DNA from: Micromonospora sp. Llam0
GTDB taxonomy: Bacteria > Actinomycetota > Actinomycetes > Mycobacteriales > Micromonosporaceae
NCBI RefSeq assembly: GCF_003751085.1
Contig: NZ_RJJY01000002.1
Coordinates: 620,001 to 684,000 of the forward strand
DNA length: 64,000 nt
Reading direction: 5' to 3'
Shown: positions 8,832-17,104 of the stretch, piece after piece
How positions within the stretch are numbered: position 1 is the first letter of the stretch
Layout of the letters: every line of letters begins with the position of its first letter
The notes under the pieces: generated by a model
What the model saw: only the letters and a program-made list of their open reading frames with translations
The model's database searches: none
What the model was told of the DNA's origin: nothing
Program-made: the position numbers and the translations under genes

Positions 8832-9841
8832 CGGTCCACCCGCACCAGGCGTCCCATCCGCTCGTCCTCGAGCAGTTGGCGGTCGGCGTCCACCATGATC
8901 CGTACCAGGTCGGTGAAGAGGGTCTTCGGGGCCCATCTGAGTCGGCGCCGGGCCTTGGTGTAGTCGCCGATCAGGGCGTCGACCTCGGCGGGACGGAAGA
9001 ACGTCGGGTCGATCTCGACGTACCGCTGCCAGTCGAGCCCGACCCGGTCGAAGGCCGCCGCGACGAACTCCCGCACGGTGTGGCCCTCGCCGGTGGCGAC
9101 GACGTAGTCGTCCGGCTCGTCCTGCTGCAGGGCAAGCCACATCGCCTCGACGTACTCGGGCGCGTACCCCCAGTCCCGCACCGCGTCGAGGTTGCCCAGA
9201 TAGAGCTTGTCCTGCAGGCCGGCCTCGATCCTGGCCACCGCCCGGGTGATCTTGCGGGTGACGAAGCTCTCGCCCCGGCGCGGGCTCTCGTGGTTGAACA
9301 GGATGCCGTTGACGCAGAACATGTTCCACGATTCGCGGTAGTTCACTGCCGACCAGTAGGCGTAGACCTTGGCGCAGGCGTACGGGCTGCGCGGATGGAA
9401 CGGGGTCTGCTCGCGCTGCGGCGGTGGGGTCGAGCCGAACATCTCCGACGACGACGCCTGGTAGAAGCGGCAGTCGATGCCCGCGGCGCGGGCCGCCTCC
9501 AGCATGTGCAGGGCGCCGAGCCCGGTCACGTCGGCGGTGTAGCCCGGGATGTCGAAGGAGACCCGTACGTGGCTCTGCGCCCCGAGGTTGTATATCTCGT
9601 CCGGTCGCACGTCACGGATCAGCGACGCCAGGGACGCCGGGTCGGACAGGTCACTGTAGTGCAGGAACAGTCGGGCACCCGCGGTTCGTGGATGGACGTC
9701 GACCCGGTCGATCCGCTCGGTGTTGAACGTCGACGACCGCCGCTTGATCCCGTGCACCGTGTACCCCTTGTCGAGCAGGAGTTCCGCCAGGTAGCTGCCG
9801 TCCTGACCGGTGATACCGGAGATGAGTGCCACTCGTGACAT
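8828..9841 (-). CDS. gmd: GDP-mannose 4,6-dehydratase
   Basis: A 337-residue extended short-chain dehydrogenase that converts GDP-D-mannose to GDP-4-keto-6-deoxy-D-mannose. It has the Rossmann motif GITGQDGSY (residues 9-17), [15 protein letters not shown] that binds [12 protein letters not shown], and the catalytic Ser/Glu ASSSEMFG with Tyr154-xxx-Lys158 in [18 protein letters not shown] and [15 protein letters not shown] are strongly conserved Gmd segments. Length and start are standard. It is first in a three-gene overlapping operon (gmd, glycosyltransferase, aminotransferase). No fucose synthase is adjacent, so the product is more likely perosamine or rhamnose than fucose. A TATAAC-like -10 box lies at 9884-9889 on this strand. 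Confidence 0.96.
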   Translation of the reverse strand: MSRVALISGITGQDGSYLAELLLDKGYTVHGIKRRSSTFNTERIDRVDVHPRTAGARLFLHYSDLSDPASLASLIRDVRPDEIYNLGAQSHVRVSFDIPGYTADVTGLGALHMLEAARAAGIDCRFYQASSSEMFGSTPPPQREQTPFHPRSPYACAKVYAYWSAVNYRESWNMFCVNGILFNHESPRRGESFVTRKITRAVARIEAGLQDKLYLGNLDAVRDWGYAPEYVEAMWLALQQDEPDDYVVATGEGHTVREFVAAAFDRVGLDWQRYVEIDPTFFRPAEVDALIGDYTKARRRLRWAPKTLFTDLVRIMVDADRQLLEDERMGRLVRVDR

Positions 9842-10021
9842 GAGATCTCTCTCGTAGGCGGGGCCAGCAAGTTCTGCTACCTCGTTATATCGTCACCGAA
9901 GCTAGTAATTTAGATTTTTCACGTACTCATCGCCTTATTTGCCCAAATCGCCGTGTAAAGTCACCAGCCGGGCATCCGTTCGTTGTACCGGGCGGACCTG
10001 ACCCGCCGACGAGGAGCGAGG
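9842..10021. promoter_or_regulatory. AT-rich divergent promoter region
   Basis: A 180-bp spacer between divergent gmd and the GT4 gene. It is much more AT-rich than its surroundings (for example CTAGTAATTTAGATTTTTCA near 9901-9920), as expected for the shared promoter region of the sugar operon. A TATAAC box on the minus strand is the only plausible core element seen. No operator repeat was found. Confidence 0.4.
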
Positions 10022-11284
10022 ATGGCCGACGACACCGCCCCCGCGACGCACCCCCGGCGACGGCCGGTGCCAGTCGACGGCGGACGGTTCCAGGTCCTCG
10101 TCACCGCGGGCTACTTCCACCCCGGCTGGCGGGCCGGCGGCCCGGTCCGCTCGGTCTCGGACATCCTCGAGCTGGCCGGCGACGACATCGACACGACCCT
10201 GCTGACCCGCGACCACGACCTCGGCCGCGACAAGCCCTACCCCGGTCTCTCCGGCCGCTGGACCCGGTTCGGTCGGACCAAGGTCTTCTATCTGGGTCCG
10301 CGTCACCCGGCCCACTGGCGGACGCTCTGGCGAACGCTGCGGCCGGCCCGGTTCGATCTGCTGTACGTGAACAGCGTCTGGTCGATCTTCTCCCTCCTGC
10401 CGATCGCACTCGTCCGGATCGGACTGCTCCGGGCGGACCACATCCTGATCGCCCCCCGCGGGGAGTTCGGGTCGGCCGCCCTCGCGCTGCACCGGGTCCG
10501 CAAACGGATCTTCCTGGCCGGCTGGCGGTGGATGCTGGCCGGGCCGCGGGTGACGTGGCACGCCACCACCCCGGGCGAGGCCGCCGACATCCGCCGGGTG
10601 CTGCCCCGGGCCCGGATCGGGGTCGTCGCCATCGGCAGCGGCCCGGAACCGGGCCCGGCACCCGACCGGCCGGCCGCGACCGGGCCCGCCCGGCTGGTCT
10701 TCATCGGGCGGATCTCCCCGATGAAGAACCTCGACCTCGTCCTCGCCGCACTCGCCCACGTCCCGGTCCCGGTGCGGCTGGACATCTACGGGCCGGTGGG
10801 CGACCCGGCGTACTGGCAGCGGTGTCAACGGCTACTGGACGCCCTACCCGGCCCGGCCGTGGTCGACTACCACGGCGAACTCCATCCCGGGCAGGTACGC
10901 GAGACCTTCTCCCGGTACGACGCGTTCGTGCTGCCGACCCAGGGCGAAAACTTCGGCAACGCCATCGCCGAAAGCCTGTCGGCGTACTGCCCGGTGCTCT
11001 GCTCCGACCGGACCCCGTGGACCACCGTGCTGCGCGACGGCGGCGGGCTGGTGCTCACCGAGTTGAACCCGGCGGCGTTGGCAGCGCTGATCACCCAGGT
11101 CGCCACCGCCACCCCGCAGCAGCGCCACCGGGCCAGGTCGGCGGCGGGGGCCGCGTACCGCCGGTGGCGGGCCGGCCGCGACCCGGTCAGCGTGCTCGAC
11201 CAGGCCCGGCAGATGATCCTCGATCCGACGCGACAGGTCGTGGCGCCGAGCCGGTCCGGTGCGGGCGGGCCGGCACGCCGGTGA
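10022..11284 (+). CDS. glycosyltransferase family 4
   Basis: A 420-residue GT-B enzyme. ATG 10022 is chosen because GAGGAGCGAGG precedes it. The N-terminal domain has the glycine-rich GYFHPGWRAGGPVRSVSD loop, typical of GT4 enzymes that use NDP-sugars. The C-terminal domain has RLVFIGRISPMKNLDLVLAA (sugar-nucleotide phosphate-binding RxxxxK type) and FVLPTQGENFGNAIAESLS with the conserved E-x7-E. It is transcribed divergently from gmd and converges on the acyltransferase gene with a 98-bp overlap. It probably adds one sugar of the repeat unit. Confidence 0.88.
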   Translation: MADDTAPATHPRRRPVPVDGGRFQVLVTAGYFHPGWRAGGPVRSVSDILELAGDDIDTTLLTRDHDLGRDKPYPGLSGRWTRFGRTKVFYLGPRHPAHWRTLWRTLRPARFDLLYVNSVWSIFSLLPIALVRIGLLRADHILIAPRGEFGSAALALHRVRKRIFLAGWRWMLAGPRVTWHATTPGEAADIRRVLPRARIGVVAIGSGPEPGPAPDRPAATGPARLVFIGRISPMKNLDLVLAALAHVPVPVRLDIYGPVGDPAYWQRCQRLLDALPGPAVVDYHGELHPGQVRETFSRYDAFVLPTQGENFGNAIAESLSAYCPVLCSDRTPWTTVLRDGGGLVLTELNPAALAALITQVATATPQQRHRARSAAGAAYRRWRAGRDPVSVLDQARQMILDPTRQVVAPSRSGAGGPARR

Positions 11285-11909
11285 CCACGACGCCGGCCGG
11301 CACGTCCTTCGTCACGCAGGCACCGGCGCCCACGGTCGCGGCACGGCCCACCGTCAACGTCGGCAGGACGACAGCGCCGGCACCGACCATGACGCCGTCG
11401 GCCAGCCGGCAGTAGCCGGAGACCGCGGCCAACGGATTCACCGAGACGAAGTCACCCAGCACGGCGTCGTGGCCCACCGTGCAGTTCTGGTTCAGGTGCA
11501 CGTGCCGGCCGATGACCACGTTCGTGGTGACCCGGGCGCCACCGGCGGCGAACAGCCCCTCCTGGACGACGCAGTCCGGGCCGATCTCGGCGGCCGGGTG
11601 CACCACTGTGGCAGCCGGCAGGCCGTACCGGGCGATCGTCCCGGCGGTCTCGCGGCGCAGGTCGGGCTGCCCGACGCCGAGGGCGACCCGGGTGGTGGCC
11701 GGCTGGTCGGCCAGCCACCGGGTCGGGCCGAGGAACGGAACACCGAGGCGGTGTACCAGTTCCACGGTCGACCCGCCGGGGTAATCGTCGACGAACCCGA
11801 GCACCCGCCACCGGGGCCCGTCGGCGGCCAGGTCGTTCAGCAACCTGATCACGCCGTACATCTCGCGGCCCATCCCACCCGCGCCCACGATCACCACGTC
11901 GGTCGTCAA
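11187..11909 (-). CDS. sugar O/N-acyltransferase, PglD/PerB-like (left-handed beta helix)
   Basis: A 240-residue protein starting at TTG 11909 with GGGAGCG upstream. The N-terminal ~80 residues form a Rossmann-like UDP/GDP-sugar-binding domain (VVIVGAGGMGREMYGVIRLL). The rest is hexapeptide repeats, including TTNVVIGRHVHLNQNCTVGH, DAVLGDFVSVNPLAAVSG, and a terminal GAGACVTKDVPAGVVVTGVP. The His in CTVGHDAVLGDF is in the position of the catalytic base of PglD. In Caulobacter a homologous fold (PerB) N-acetylates GDP-perosamine, which matches the gmd/aminotransferase genes here. Its last ~30 residues overlap the convergent GT4 gene. Confidence 0.83.
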   Translation of the reverse strand: MTTDVVIVGAGGMGREMYGVIRLLNDLAADGPRWRVLGFVDDYPGGSTVELVHRLGVPFLGPTRWLADQPATTRVALGVGQPDLRRETAGTIARYGLPAATVVHPAAEIGPDCVVQEGLFAAGGARVTTNVVIGRHVHLNQNCTVGHDAVLGDFVSVNPLAAVSGYCRLADGVMVGAGAVVLPTLTVGRAATVGAGACVTKDVPAGVVVTGVPARPHRTGSAPRPVASDRGSSAGPGRAR

Positions 11910-11950
11910 CGGTCGCTCCCTCGCCGGCCCGGAACCGCCCACCGCCCCCG

Positions 11951-12829
11951 TCAACTGAACCGGCGGGCGGTCGCGGAGGTGACGGCGTCCGACGTCCCGC
12001 GACGGTACGCGGTCGGCGTGAATCCGAGCACCGTACGAAACTCGGTCGCCAGGTGGGCCTGGTCGGCGTACCCGAGTCGGGCCGCCAGCCCGGCCAGGTC
12101 GGTGGCCGGATCGGTACGCAGCAGCTGCGCCGCCTCCTGTAACCGTCGTCGGCGGATCATCGTCAGCGGCGACAGGCCGACGTGGCGGCGGGCCAGCCGC
12201 TGCACCGTACGGGTCGACACGTGCAGCCGGGCGGCGACGTCCTCGACCCGCAGCACCGCGTGATCGGTGTCGACGAGCTCCGCCAGGGTGTTGGCCAGCA
12301 GCGCCTCCGGACCGGGCGGCCCGACGGTGGCGTTCAGCCAGTCGGCGAACGCCGCCACCGCTGCGGCGTGCCGCTGCGACGCGTCGCCGGCGCCGGTCAT
12401 CGCCTCGACCACCGGCGACTGCAGGTCGGGCAGGTCCAGCCGGCGGGAGGCGTCCCGCAGCGCAGCGGGGTCCGAGGTGAAGTGCGGCACCGCCGCCGGA
12501 CGCAGCAGCGCCCCGACCGCCCAGCCGGTGCCGGTCAGGTCCCGGTACGAGACCCGGGTCGTCGGGCCGGCCAGCTCCACGCCGTCCGGGCCGACCACCA
12601 GGTTGCAGGCGGGGAACGAGAGGATCTGCTGCCGGGAGACCCGGCCCGGCGCGATCCGCCACTGCGGGATCCAGAACCAGCGGACCAGCGGCGCGACCTG
12701 CTCCGGCGGCGGTAGCCGGGCGAAGGTCGGCAGCCGGGCCGGGTACAGGATGCCGCGCTGCGCCGGGTCCACGGCAGCCAGGCTACGGCCTGCGGCACCG
12801 GCAGGTCGCCGGCTGTCGCGAATCTCCAA
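11951..12829 (-). CDS. AraC-family transcriptional regulator
   Basis: A 292-residue regulator. The C-terminal ~100 residues are an AraC/XylS double helix-turn-helix: VEDVAARLHVSTRTVQRLAR, MIRRRRLQEAAQLLR and LAARLGYADQAHLATEFRTV ending GFTPTAYRRG. The N-terminal ~180 residues (PACNLVVGPDGVELAGPTTR) resemble the DUF6597/AraC-like sensor domain. The start is uncertain: TTG at 12829 or GTG at 12772. It is divergent from a VOC-family gene 34 bp away, which it probably controls. Confidence 0.85.
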   Translation of the reverse strand: MEIRDSRRPAGAAGRSLAAVDPAQRGILYPARLPTFARLPPPEQVAPLVRWFWIPQWRIAPGRVSRQQILSFPACNLVVGPDGVELAGPTTRVSYRDLTGTGWAVGALLRPAAVPHFTSDPAALRDASRRLDLPDLQSPVVEAMTGAGDASQRHAAAVAAFADWLNATVGPPGPEALLANTLAELVDTDHAVLRVEDVAARLHVSTRTVQRLARRHVGLSPLTMIRRRRLQEAAQLLRTDPATDLAGLAARLGYADQAHLATEFRTVLGFTPTAYRRGTSDAVTSATARRFS

Positions 12830-12863
12830 GCCAGCGGCGGTGGGCGCTGCCTAGGGTCGGGAC

Positions 12864-13361
12864 ATGTCCGACACCTTCGCGGCCGCCGACGGCCGACACA
12901 CCACCAACGGTACGCCGCACGGCGTCACCAGCCTCACCCCGTTCCTGGCCATCCCGGACGCGCGCGGCGCGATCGCCTTCTACCGGGACGTGTTCGGCGC
13001 CCGGGTGGTGGACGTGACCGAGATGGGCGGCGCCGTGGTGCACGCGGTGCTCGACTTCGGCAACGGCCAACTGCAGCTCGGCGAGCCGTCCCCGGCGTAC
13101 GGTCTGGTCGCCCCGCCGGCCGGCGACGAGGACTGCTACTCGATCGGCCGGTACTGCCCGGACGTCGACGCCACGCTCGCCCGCGCGGTCGCGGCCGGCG
13201 CGACGGTACGGGAACCGGCGGCGACCTTCGTCTCCGGTGACCGGTTCGCCAGCATCCGCGACCCGTACGGGGTGCGCTGGTCGATCATGACCCGGGTCGA
13301 GGACCTGTCCGAGTCCGAGAGCGCCCGCCGGGTCGCCGAATGGGCCGCTCAGCAGGGCTGA
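12864..13361 (+). CDS. VOC family protein (PhnB/glyoxalase-like)
   Basis: A 165-residue protein with the motif TPFLAIPDARGAIAFYRDVF near the start and IRDPYGVRWSIMTRV near the end, typical of PhnB-like vicinal-oxygen-chelate proteins. An N-terminal ~20-residue polar leader precedes the fold. It is divergently paired with the AraC regulator and overlaps the convergent protease gene by 13 bp. Function is probably small-molecule binding or modification; the substrate is unknown. Confidence 0.87.
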   Translation: MSDTFAAADGRHTTNGTPHGVTSLTPFLAIPDARGAIAFYRDVFGARVVDVTEMGGAVVHAVLDFGNGQLQLGEPSPAYGLVAPPAGDEDCYSIGRYCPDVDATLARAVAAGATVREPAATFVSGDRFASIRDPYGVRWSIMTRVEDLSESESARRVAEWAAQQG

Positions 13362-14254
13362 CGAAGCGGCCGGTTGGCACGCCGCAATCTCAGCGCAGCG
13401 ATGGCCGCCAGGGGAACACAGGTCACGAGGAGCGCTGCGGCGCCGAGGACGATCCGGCCCGGATCCGATGTTCCGGCCATCGTGTCGGCGATCCAGGCGT
13501 CGAGGTTGTCGGTGCGGGCGCTGAAGTCCGCTCCAGGGTGCGGACAGCCCGGTCCCGAGCTGACGACGGCCACCAGTTCGGCCGTTCCATCGGCTCGTTC
13601 GCGGAAGTATGGACCGCCGGAGTCGTGCGCGCACGGGCTGGTGTCCGGACGGGGTGCCCGACCGGAAGTCTCGATCAGGGTCTCGCCGACCGCCTCGACG
13701 ATGAACTGGCCGGTCTGCAGCCGCGTCGTGGCGACGATCGCATCGCCGGCGGTGACCAGTCCGTATCCGGTCAGACGGAGCGTCTCGCCCACCGTCGGCG
13801 GCGTGGTGGCGATCTTCAGCGGCGTGATGCCGGTGACGGCGGTGCCGAGCTCGGCGAGGGCCACGTCGCTCGTCTCGGCCTGGTGCACCGCGATGACCTC
13901 GACTTCCTGTCCGCCCCCACTGTTCAGATCGGTGCGCCCGATCGTCGCGGTGGTACGACCGGCCACGGTGCGACTCACCCAGCGGCCGTCGGCACCTCGG
14001 AAGCAGTGCCCGGCGGTGATCACCCAGCGCGGTGCGATCAGTGCCCCGGAGCAGGAGCTGTCCCGGGTGCCACCGTCGGCGGTGGGCAGGTCGGTCATGG
14101 TGAGCAGGACCGAGAACCGGTAGGCCCCGTCGGGTGCGTCCGCGCCGTACGCGATCGCCGCCGCGCTACGGGCCCCGATGGGAACGACAGCTGCGGCCAT
14201 CAGGAAGATCATGAGAGAATTCAGCACATATCTTCGCAAAGCGATCACCGACAC
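13349..14254 (-). CDS. secreted, membrane-anchored trypsin-like serine protease (S1 family)
   Basis: A 301-residue protein starting at GTG 14254. Residues 1-33 look like a signal peptide (basic start, hydrophobic LNSLMIFLMAAAVVPIG, AxA-type cleavage). The chymotrypsin triad is complete: His83 in ITAGHC, Asp130 in TSDVALAEL and Ser212 in CAHDSGGP. A disulfide-type Cys pair surrounds His and Ser. A hydrophobic helix at about 268-289 followed by RLRRANRPLR suggests a C-terminal membrane anchor, unusual for soluble actinobacterial trypsins. It may be a surface protease linked to the neighbouring two-component system, which is divergent across 160 bp. Confidence 0.88.
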   Translation of the reverse strand: MSVIALRRYVLNSLMIFLMAAAVVPIGARSAAAIAYGADAPDGAYRFSVLLTMTDLPTADGGTRDSSCSGALIAPRWVITAGHCFRGADGRWVSRTVAGRTTATIGRTDLNSGGGQEVEVIAVHQAETSDVALAELGTAVTGITPLKIATTPPTVGETLRLTGYGLVTAGDAIVATTRLQTGQFIVEAVGETLIETSGRAPRPDTSPCAHDSGGPYFRERADGTAELVAVVSSGPGCPHPGADFSARTDNLDAWIADTMAGTSDPGRIVLGAAALLVTCVPLAAIAALRLRRANRPLRQPC

Positions 14255-14321
14255 CTATGAGAAGCAGCGTGGATGGGATCATGCTTGCGGTCCGGTGGTC
14301 AGGAGAGCGTCAGCGACGCCC

Positions 14322-14338
14322 TTATCCATCCTTTATCC
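14322..14338 (+). promoter_or_regulatory. direct-repeat candidate binding site for the response regulator
   Basis: TTATCC occurs at 14322-14327 and again at 14333-14338, so the repeats start 11 bp apart, which is one helical turn and the usual spacing of OmpR-family half sites. It lies upstream of the response-regulator gene and downstream of the divergent protease start. A role in autoregulation is inferred. Confidence 0.35.
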
Positions 14339-14349
14339 GAGCTGTGCGA

Positions 14350-14399
14350 ATCTGTCGGGCAGCCGGGACGGGGCATCTGTCGGGCAGCCGGGACGGGGC
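14350..14399 (+). repeat. perfect 25-bp tandem duplication before response regulator
   Basis: Two identical 25-bp units (14350-14374 and 14375-14399) sit directly upstream of the response-regulator ribosome binding site. Each begins ATCTGTCGGGCAGCC. They are noncoding in the chosen gene model. The duplication shifts the promoter by 25 bp or doubles a binding site. It may be recent slippage. Confidence 0.8.
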
Positions 14400-14415
14400 A
14401 GCGGAAGGACACGGC

Positions 14416-15075
14416 GTGCGGGTGCTGGTGGCGGACGACGAGCGATTGCTGGCCGACACGGTCGGCGAAGGACTACGCCGGCTGTCGATGGCCGTCGACG
14501 TGGTCTACGACGGAGACGGGGCCCTGGAACGACTCGGGGTCAACCGGTACGACGTGGCCGTCATCGACCGGGACATGCCGGGACACACCGGCGACGAGGT
14601 GTGCCGATCGATCGTCGACTCCGGTGACGGCACCCGGGTGCTGCTGCTGACCGCAGCGGCCGGCATCCGCGACCGGGTCGAAGGTCTCGGCCTCGGTGCC
14701 GACGACTACCTGACCAAGCCGTTCGCATTCGCCGAGCTCGTCGCCCGGGTCCAGGCTCTGTCCCGGCGCTCGGGCCCGGCGTTGCCGCCGGTGCTGGAGC
14801 GCAGCGGGATCGTCCTGGACGTCACGCGGCACACGGCCACCCGCGACGGTCGGGTGCTGTCGCTGTCGCCGAAGGAGTTCGCCGTCCTGCACGTGCTGAT
14901 GCGGGCCGATGGTGGCGTCGTCAGCGCCGAGGACCTGCTGGAACAGGCCTGGGACGAGCACGCCGACCCGTTCACCAACTCGGTCCGCATGACCGTCATG
15001 ACGCTGCGCCGCAAGCTGGATGAACCCGAGGTGATCCACACGGTGCCACGTGCCGGATACCGGCTCGGTCCATGA
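14416..15075 (+). CDS. OmpR-family response regulator
   Basis: A 219-residue two-component regulator starting at GTG 14416 with GGAAGGA upstream. Receiver domain residues 1-115: acidic pocket DDE at 7-9, phospho-acceptor Asp51 (VAVIDRDMPG), Thr79 and Lys101 in LTKPF. Winged-helix DNA-binding domain at about 125-219 with LSLSPKEFAVLHVLMRADGG and TVMTLRRKLDEPEVIHTVPRAGYRL. Its stop overlaps the kinase ATG, so the two are translationally coupled. Divergent from the serine protease gene, a possible target. Confidence 0.95.
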   Translation: MRVLVADDERLLADTVGEGLRRLSMAVDVVYDGDGALERLGVNRYDVAVIDRDMPGHTGDEVCRSIVDSGDGTRVLLLTAAAGIRDRVEGLGLGADDYLTKPFAFAELVARVQALSRRSGPALPPVLERSGIVLDVTRHTATRDGRVLSLSPKEFAVLHVLMRADGGVVSAEDLLEQAWDEHADPFTNSVRMTVMTLRRKLDEPEVIHTVPRAGYRLGP

Positions 15076-16175
15076 GTCCCCGGACACCGGCCCGACGGAT
15101 CCTGCTGCTGTGTGGCGCACTCCTGCTCGCGGCCCAGGTCGCACCGGTGCTCGCTGGGCAGACACTCGCGTGGTGGCAGGCGTTCAGTGCTGACTGGTGC
15201 GGCATTCCACCGGGGCAGGCGCCGGACAGCGATACCCCGTTCATCTGCGTGCAGATGTTCCGGCGGCCCAGCATTCCCCCCGCGATCGCTCTCGCCGCCG
15301 CGCTGGTGGCCATGTTGGCCGCCGCGTACCCGATGGTGCGGTGGTGCCTGCGGCCGATCCGGGAGCTGGCCGCCGGGATCGCGAACGTCGGACCGATGAA
15401 TCTGGGTCACCGGCTCCGCCCAGGTCCGGGCCGTTCCGAGCTGGCCGAGTTGGGCCGAGCAATCGACGAGATGATGGATCGGATAGCCGTCGGCTACGAA
15501 GCACAACGCCGGTTTGCTGCGGACGCGTCCCACGAGCTGCGTACCCCGCTCGCCGTGCAACGGACACTGATCGAGGTCGGCATGGCCCGGACCCTGACCG
15601 CCGAGCAGCTCGAACTCCTCACGACCCAGTTGCTGGCGACCAATGAGCGCAACGAGCGCCTGATCGAAGGGCTGCTGGTGCTCAGCGAGAGCGACCGCGG
15701 TCTGGTCGCCCGGACACCACAGCGGCTCGACCGGATCGTGGCCGCGGTGCTCGACGCTCATCAGGCGCGGGCCGCCGAAGCCGGGGTGACGATCACCAGC
15801 CGGCTCCAGCCCCGAGTGGTGATCGGCGAGCAGGTGCTGCTGGAGCGGCTGGTCGCCAACCTTGTGCAGAATGCCGTGAAGTACAACCGGGCCGACGGGG
15901 TCATCGAGGTGCAGGTCGGTGACGACCCCGCCCTGGTCGTGTCGAACACCGGCGATGACGTGCCCGTCGAGGAGGTGTCGGCCCTGTTCGAGCCTTTCCG
16001 GCGCCGGTTCGGGAACCGTATCGACCACAGCGGCGGGGCCGGGCTCGGACTGGCGATAGCCCGCTCGATCACCCGGGCGCACGATGGCATCATCTCGGCC
16101 TCGTCCACCGGCCACGACGGCCTTCGGGTCCAGGTGTCGTTCCCCGCCTCGTCGTCGCCCACCGCCTCGACCTGA
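15072..16175 (+). CDS. sensor histidine kinase
   Basis: A 367-residue membrane kinase overlapping the response-regulator stop (ATGA). Two transmembrane helices (about residues 9-30 and 70-92) enclose a short ~40-residue extracytoplasmic loop with two Cys residues (DWCGIPPG and FICVQMF) that could form a disulfide. A HAMP-like linker is followed by a HisKA domain with His154 in FAADASHELRTPL, then an HATPase domain with the N box NLVQNAVKYN and G box GGAGLGLAIARS. The short loop suggests sensing within the membrane or redox state rather than binding a large ligand. Partner of the OmpR-type regulator. Confidence 0.95.
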   Translation: MSPRTPARRILLLCGALLLAAQVAPVLAGQTLAWWQAFSADWCGIPPGQAPDSDTPFICVQMFRRPSIPPAIALAAALVAMLAAAYPMVRWCLRPIRELAAGIANVGPMNLGHRLRPGPGRSELAELGRAIDEMMDRIAVGYEAQRRFAADASHELRTPLAVQRTLIEVGMARTLTAEQLELLTTQLLATNERNERLIEGLLVLSESDRGLVARTPQRLDRIVAAVLDAHQARAAEAGVTITSRLQPRVVIGEQVLLERLVANLVQNAVKYNRADGVIEVQVGDDPALVVSNTGDDVPVEEVSALFEPFRRRFGNRIDHSGGAGLGLAIARSITRAHDGIISASSTGHDGLRVQVSFPASSSPTAST

Positions 16176-16230
16176 GGGCCTGCGGCGAGTCTCTCCTGGA
16201 TGGACGATCAACCCGCCGGCGTCATCGACC

Positions 16231-16265
16231 AAGGGCGGGCTCTCGATCCTCCGAGAACCCGCCCT
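16231..16265 (-). terminator. rho-independent-type hairpin, probable original tRNA-Ala terminator
   Basis: AAGGGCGGGCTCTCG (16231-16245) and CGAGAACCCGCCCTT (16252-16266) form a 15-bp stem with one mismatch around a short loop. Read on the minus strand it lies just beyond the left attachment site, where the 3' end of tRNA-Ala would have been before the island inserted. It could also terminate the histidine-kinase operon on the plus strand. Confidence 0.7.
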
Positions 16266-16284
16266 TGGTCTGCTGCTTCTTCTG

Positions 16285-16310
16285 GTGGAGCTGAGGGGAT
16301 TCGAACCCCT
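16285..16310. other. attL: 26-bp copy of the tRNA-Ala 3' end (attachment site)
   Basis: These 26 bases are identical to 53,057-53,082, which form the T-arm and acceptor 3' strand of tRNA-Ala(CGC). Similarity stops immediately to the right (AATGCC here, GACCCC at the tRNA). The fragment is therefore the duplicated core left by site-specific integration and not a tRNA gene. Together with the integrase beside the intact tRNA it fixes the island ends. Confidence 0.9.
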
Positions 16311-16544
16311 AATGCCGGCAGTCGGCTAGAGGTCATCCTAAATCGGGCAGATCTGGCCGTTGGCCAGGACGGAAAGCCTCAGCACCTGCCGACGTTTTAC
16401 ACCCGTTATCGAGCTTGGTTGTGCCGGATCTGTGCCCGATGATCATGCCCGCGACATCGAAGATTACCGACTCCTTGCTGTCCGGCTGGGACGCGGCGAC
16501 CCCCGGACCGGTGCCGTCTCGGGGGTCGCCGGAGTGCGGGAGAG

Positions 16545-16793
16545 TCAGTCATCGTCGAGGGTGCGGCGTACTCCGGCCGCCTCGATCTGCTCGGCGGTGA
16601 CCGGCTGCCCGCCGTTGGCCTCGAACGCGTCCATCAGGTCGGCGAGGATCTTCGTTGCTCCGCTCTCGCCATGTTCGGCTTTCAGGTCTTCCCACGACCA
16701 GCGCAGGGTGAGGCCGACGTCTGCGGGCTCGTCGATGTGGCATTCGCGGCTGTGGTCGGGGTTGAGCCAACGCTGATCGTCCATCGAGGTCAT
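16545..16793 (-). CDS. hypothetical small acidic protein
   Basis: An 82-residue protein from ATG 16793, rich in acidic residues and predicted helical in its second half (WSWEDLKAEHGESGATKILA, then DLMDAFEANGGQPVTAEQIE). It ends DDD. No recognised domain. It lies near the left end of the island, convergent with nothing and divergent from a small HTH gene. Coding is supported by length, codon pattern and sensible composition only. A longer upstream GTG/ATG start is possible but less likely. Confidence 0.55.
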   Translation of the reverse strand: MTSMDDQRWLNPDHSRECHIDEPADVGLTLRWSWEDLKAEHGESGATKILADLMDAFEANGGQPVTAEQIEAAGVRRTLDDD

Positions 16794-16891
16794 GCGGCTG
16801 CTCACTCTCTGGTGTCGTGACGTGACCACCACAGGGTGAAGCATCTACAGACTCAGGTCAACAACCAGGGTCCCTGCCTACGGTCAGCCGA

Positions 16892-17104
16892 GTGGAGGTC
16901 GATCCCGCCGACCTGGTCGGCGCAGCCGAACTGCGCACGATGCTGGGCACACCCGACCGGCCGATGTCGAAACAGCGCGCGTGGGTCATCAGCCGTTCGA
17001 AGGGCTTCCCCGACCCGGTCGCTGTGCTCGGCCAAGGCCCGATCTGGTTGCGGTCCGAGGTCGCTGCGTGGATCAGCCGCAATCGGCCCTGGCAGAACGA
17101 CTGA
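16892..17104 (+). CDS. AlpA/excisionase-like helix-turn-helix protein
   Basis: A 70-residue protein from GTG 16892. The arrangement LVGAAELRTMLG, RAWVISRSKGFPDPVAVLG, IWLRSEVAAWISRNRP matches small MerR-like/AlpA DNA-binding proteins: a sensing helix, a recognition helix ending in GFPDP, then a W-x-R-x-x-V-x-x-W wing. Such proteins act as excisionases or as regulators of mobile elements. It is far (34 kb) from the integrase, so it may regulate island genes or be a leftover of another element. Confidence 0.7.
   Translation: MEVDPADLVGAAELRTMLGTPDRPMSKQRAWVISRSKGFPDPVAVLGQGPIWLRSEVAAWISRNRPWQND

Noticed and set aside
16286..16330. Possible second tRNA gene
   Set aside because: Only the T-arm and acceptor 3' strand are present; the rest does not fold. 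It is the duplicated attachment site.
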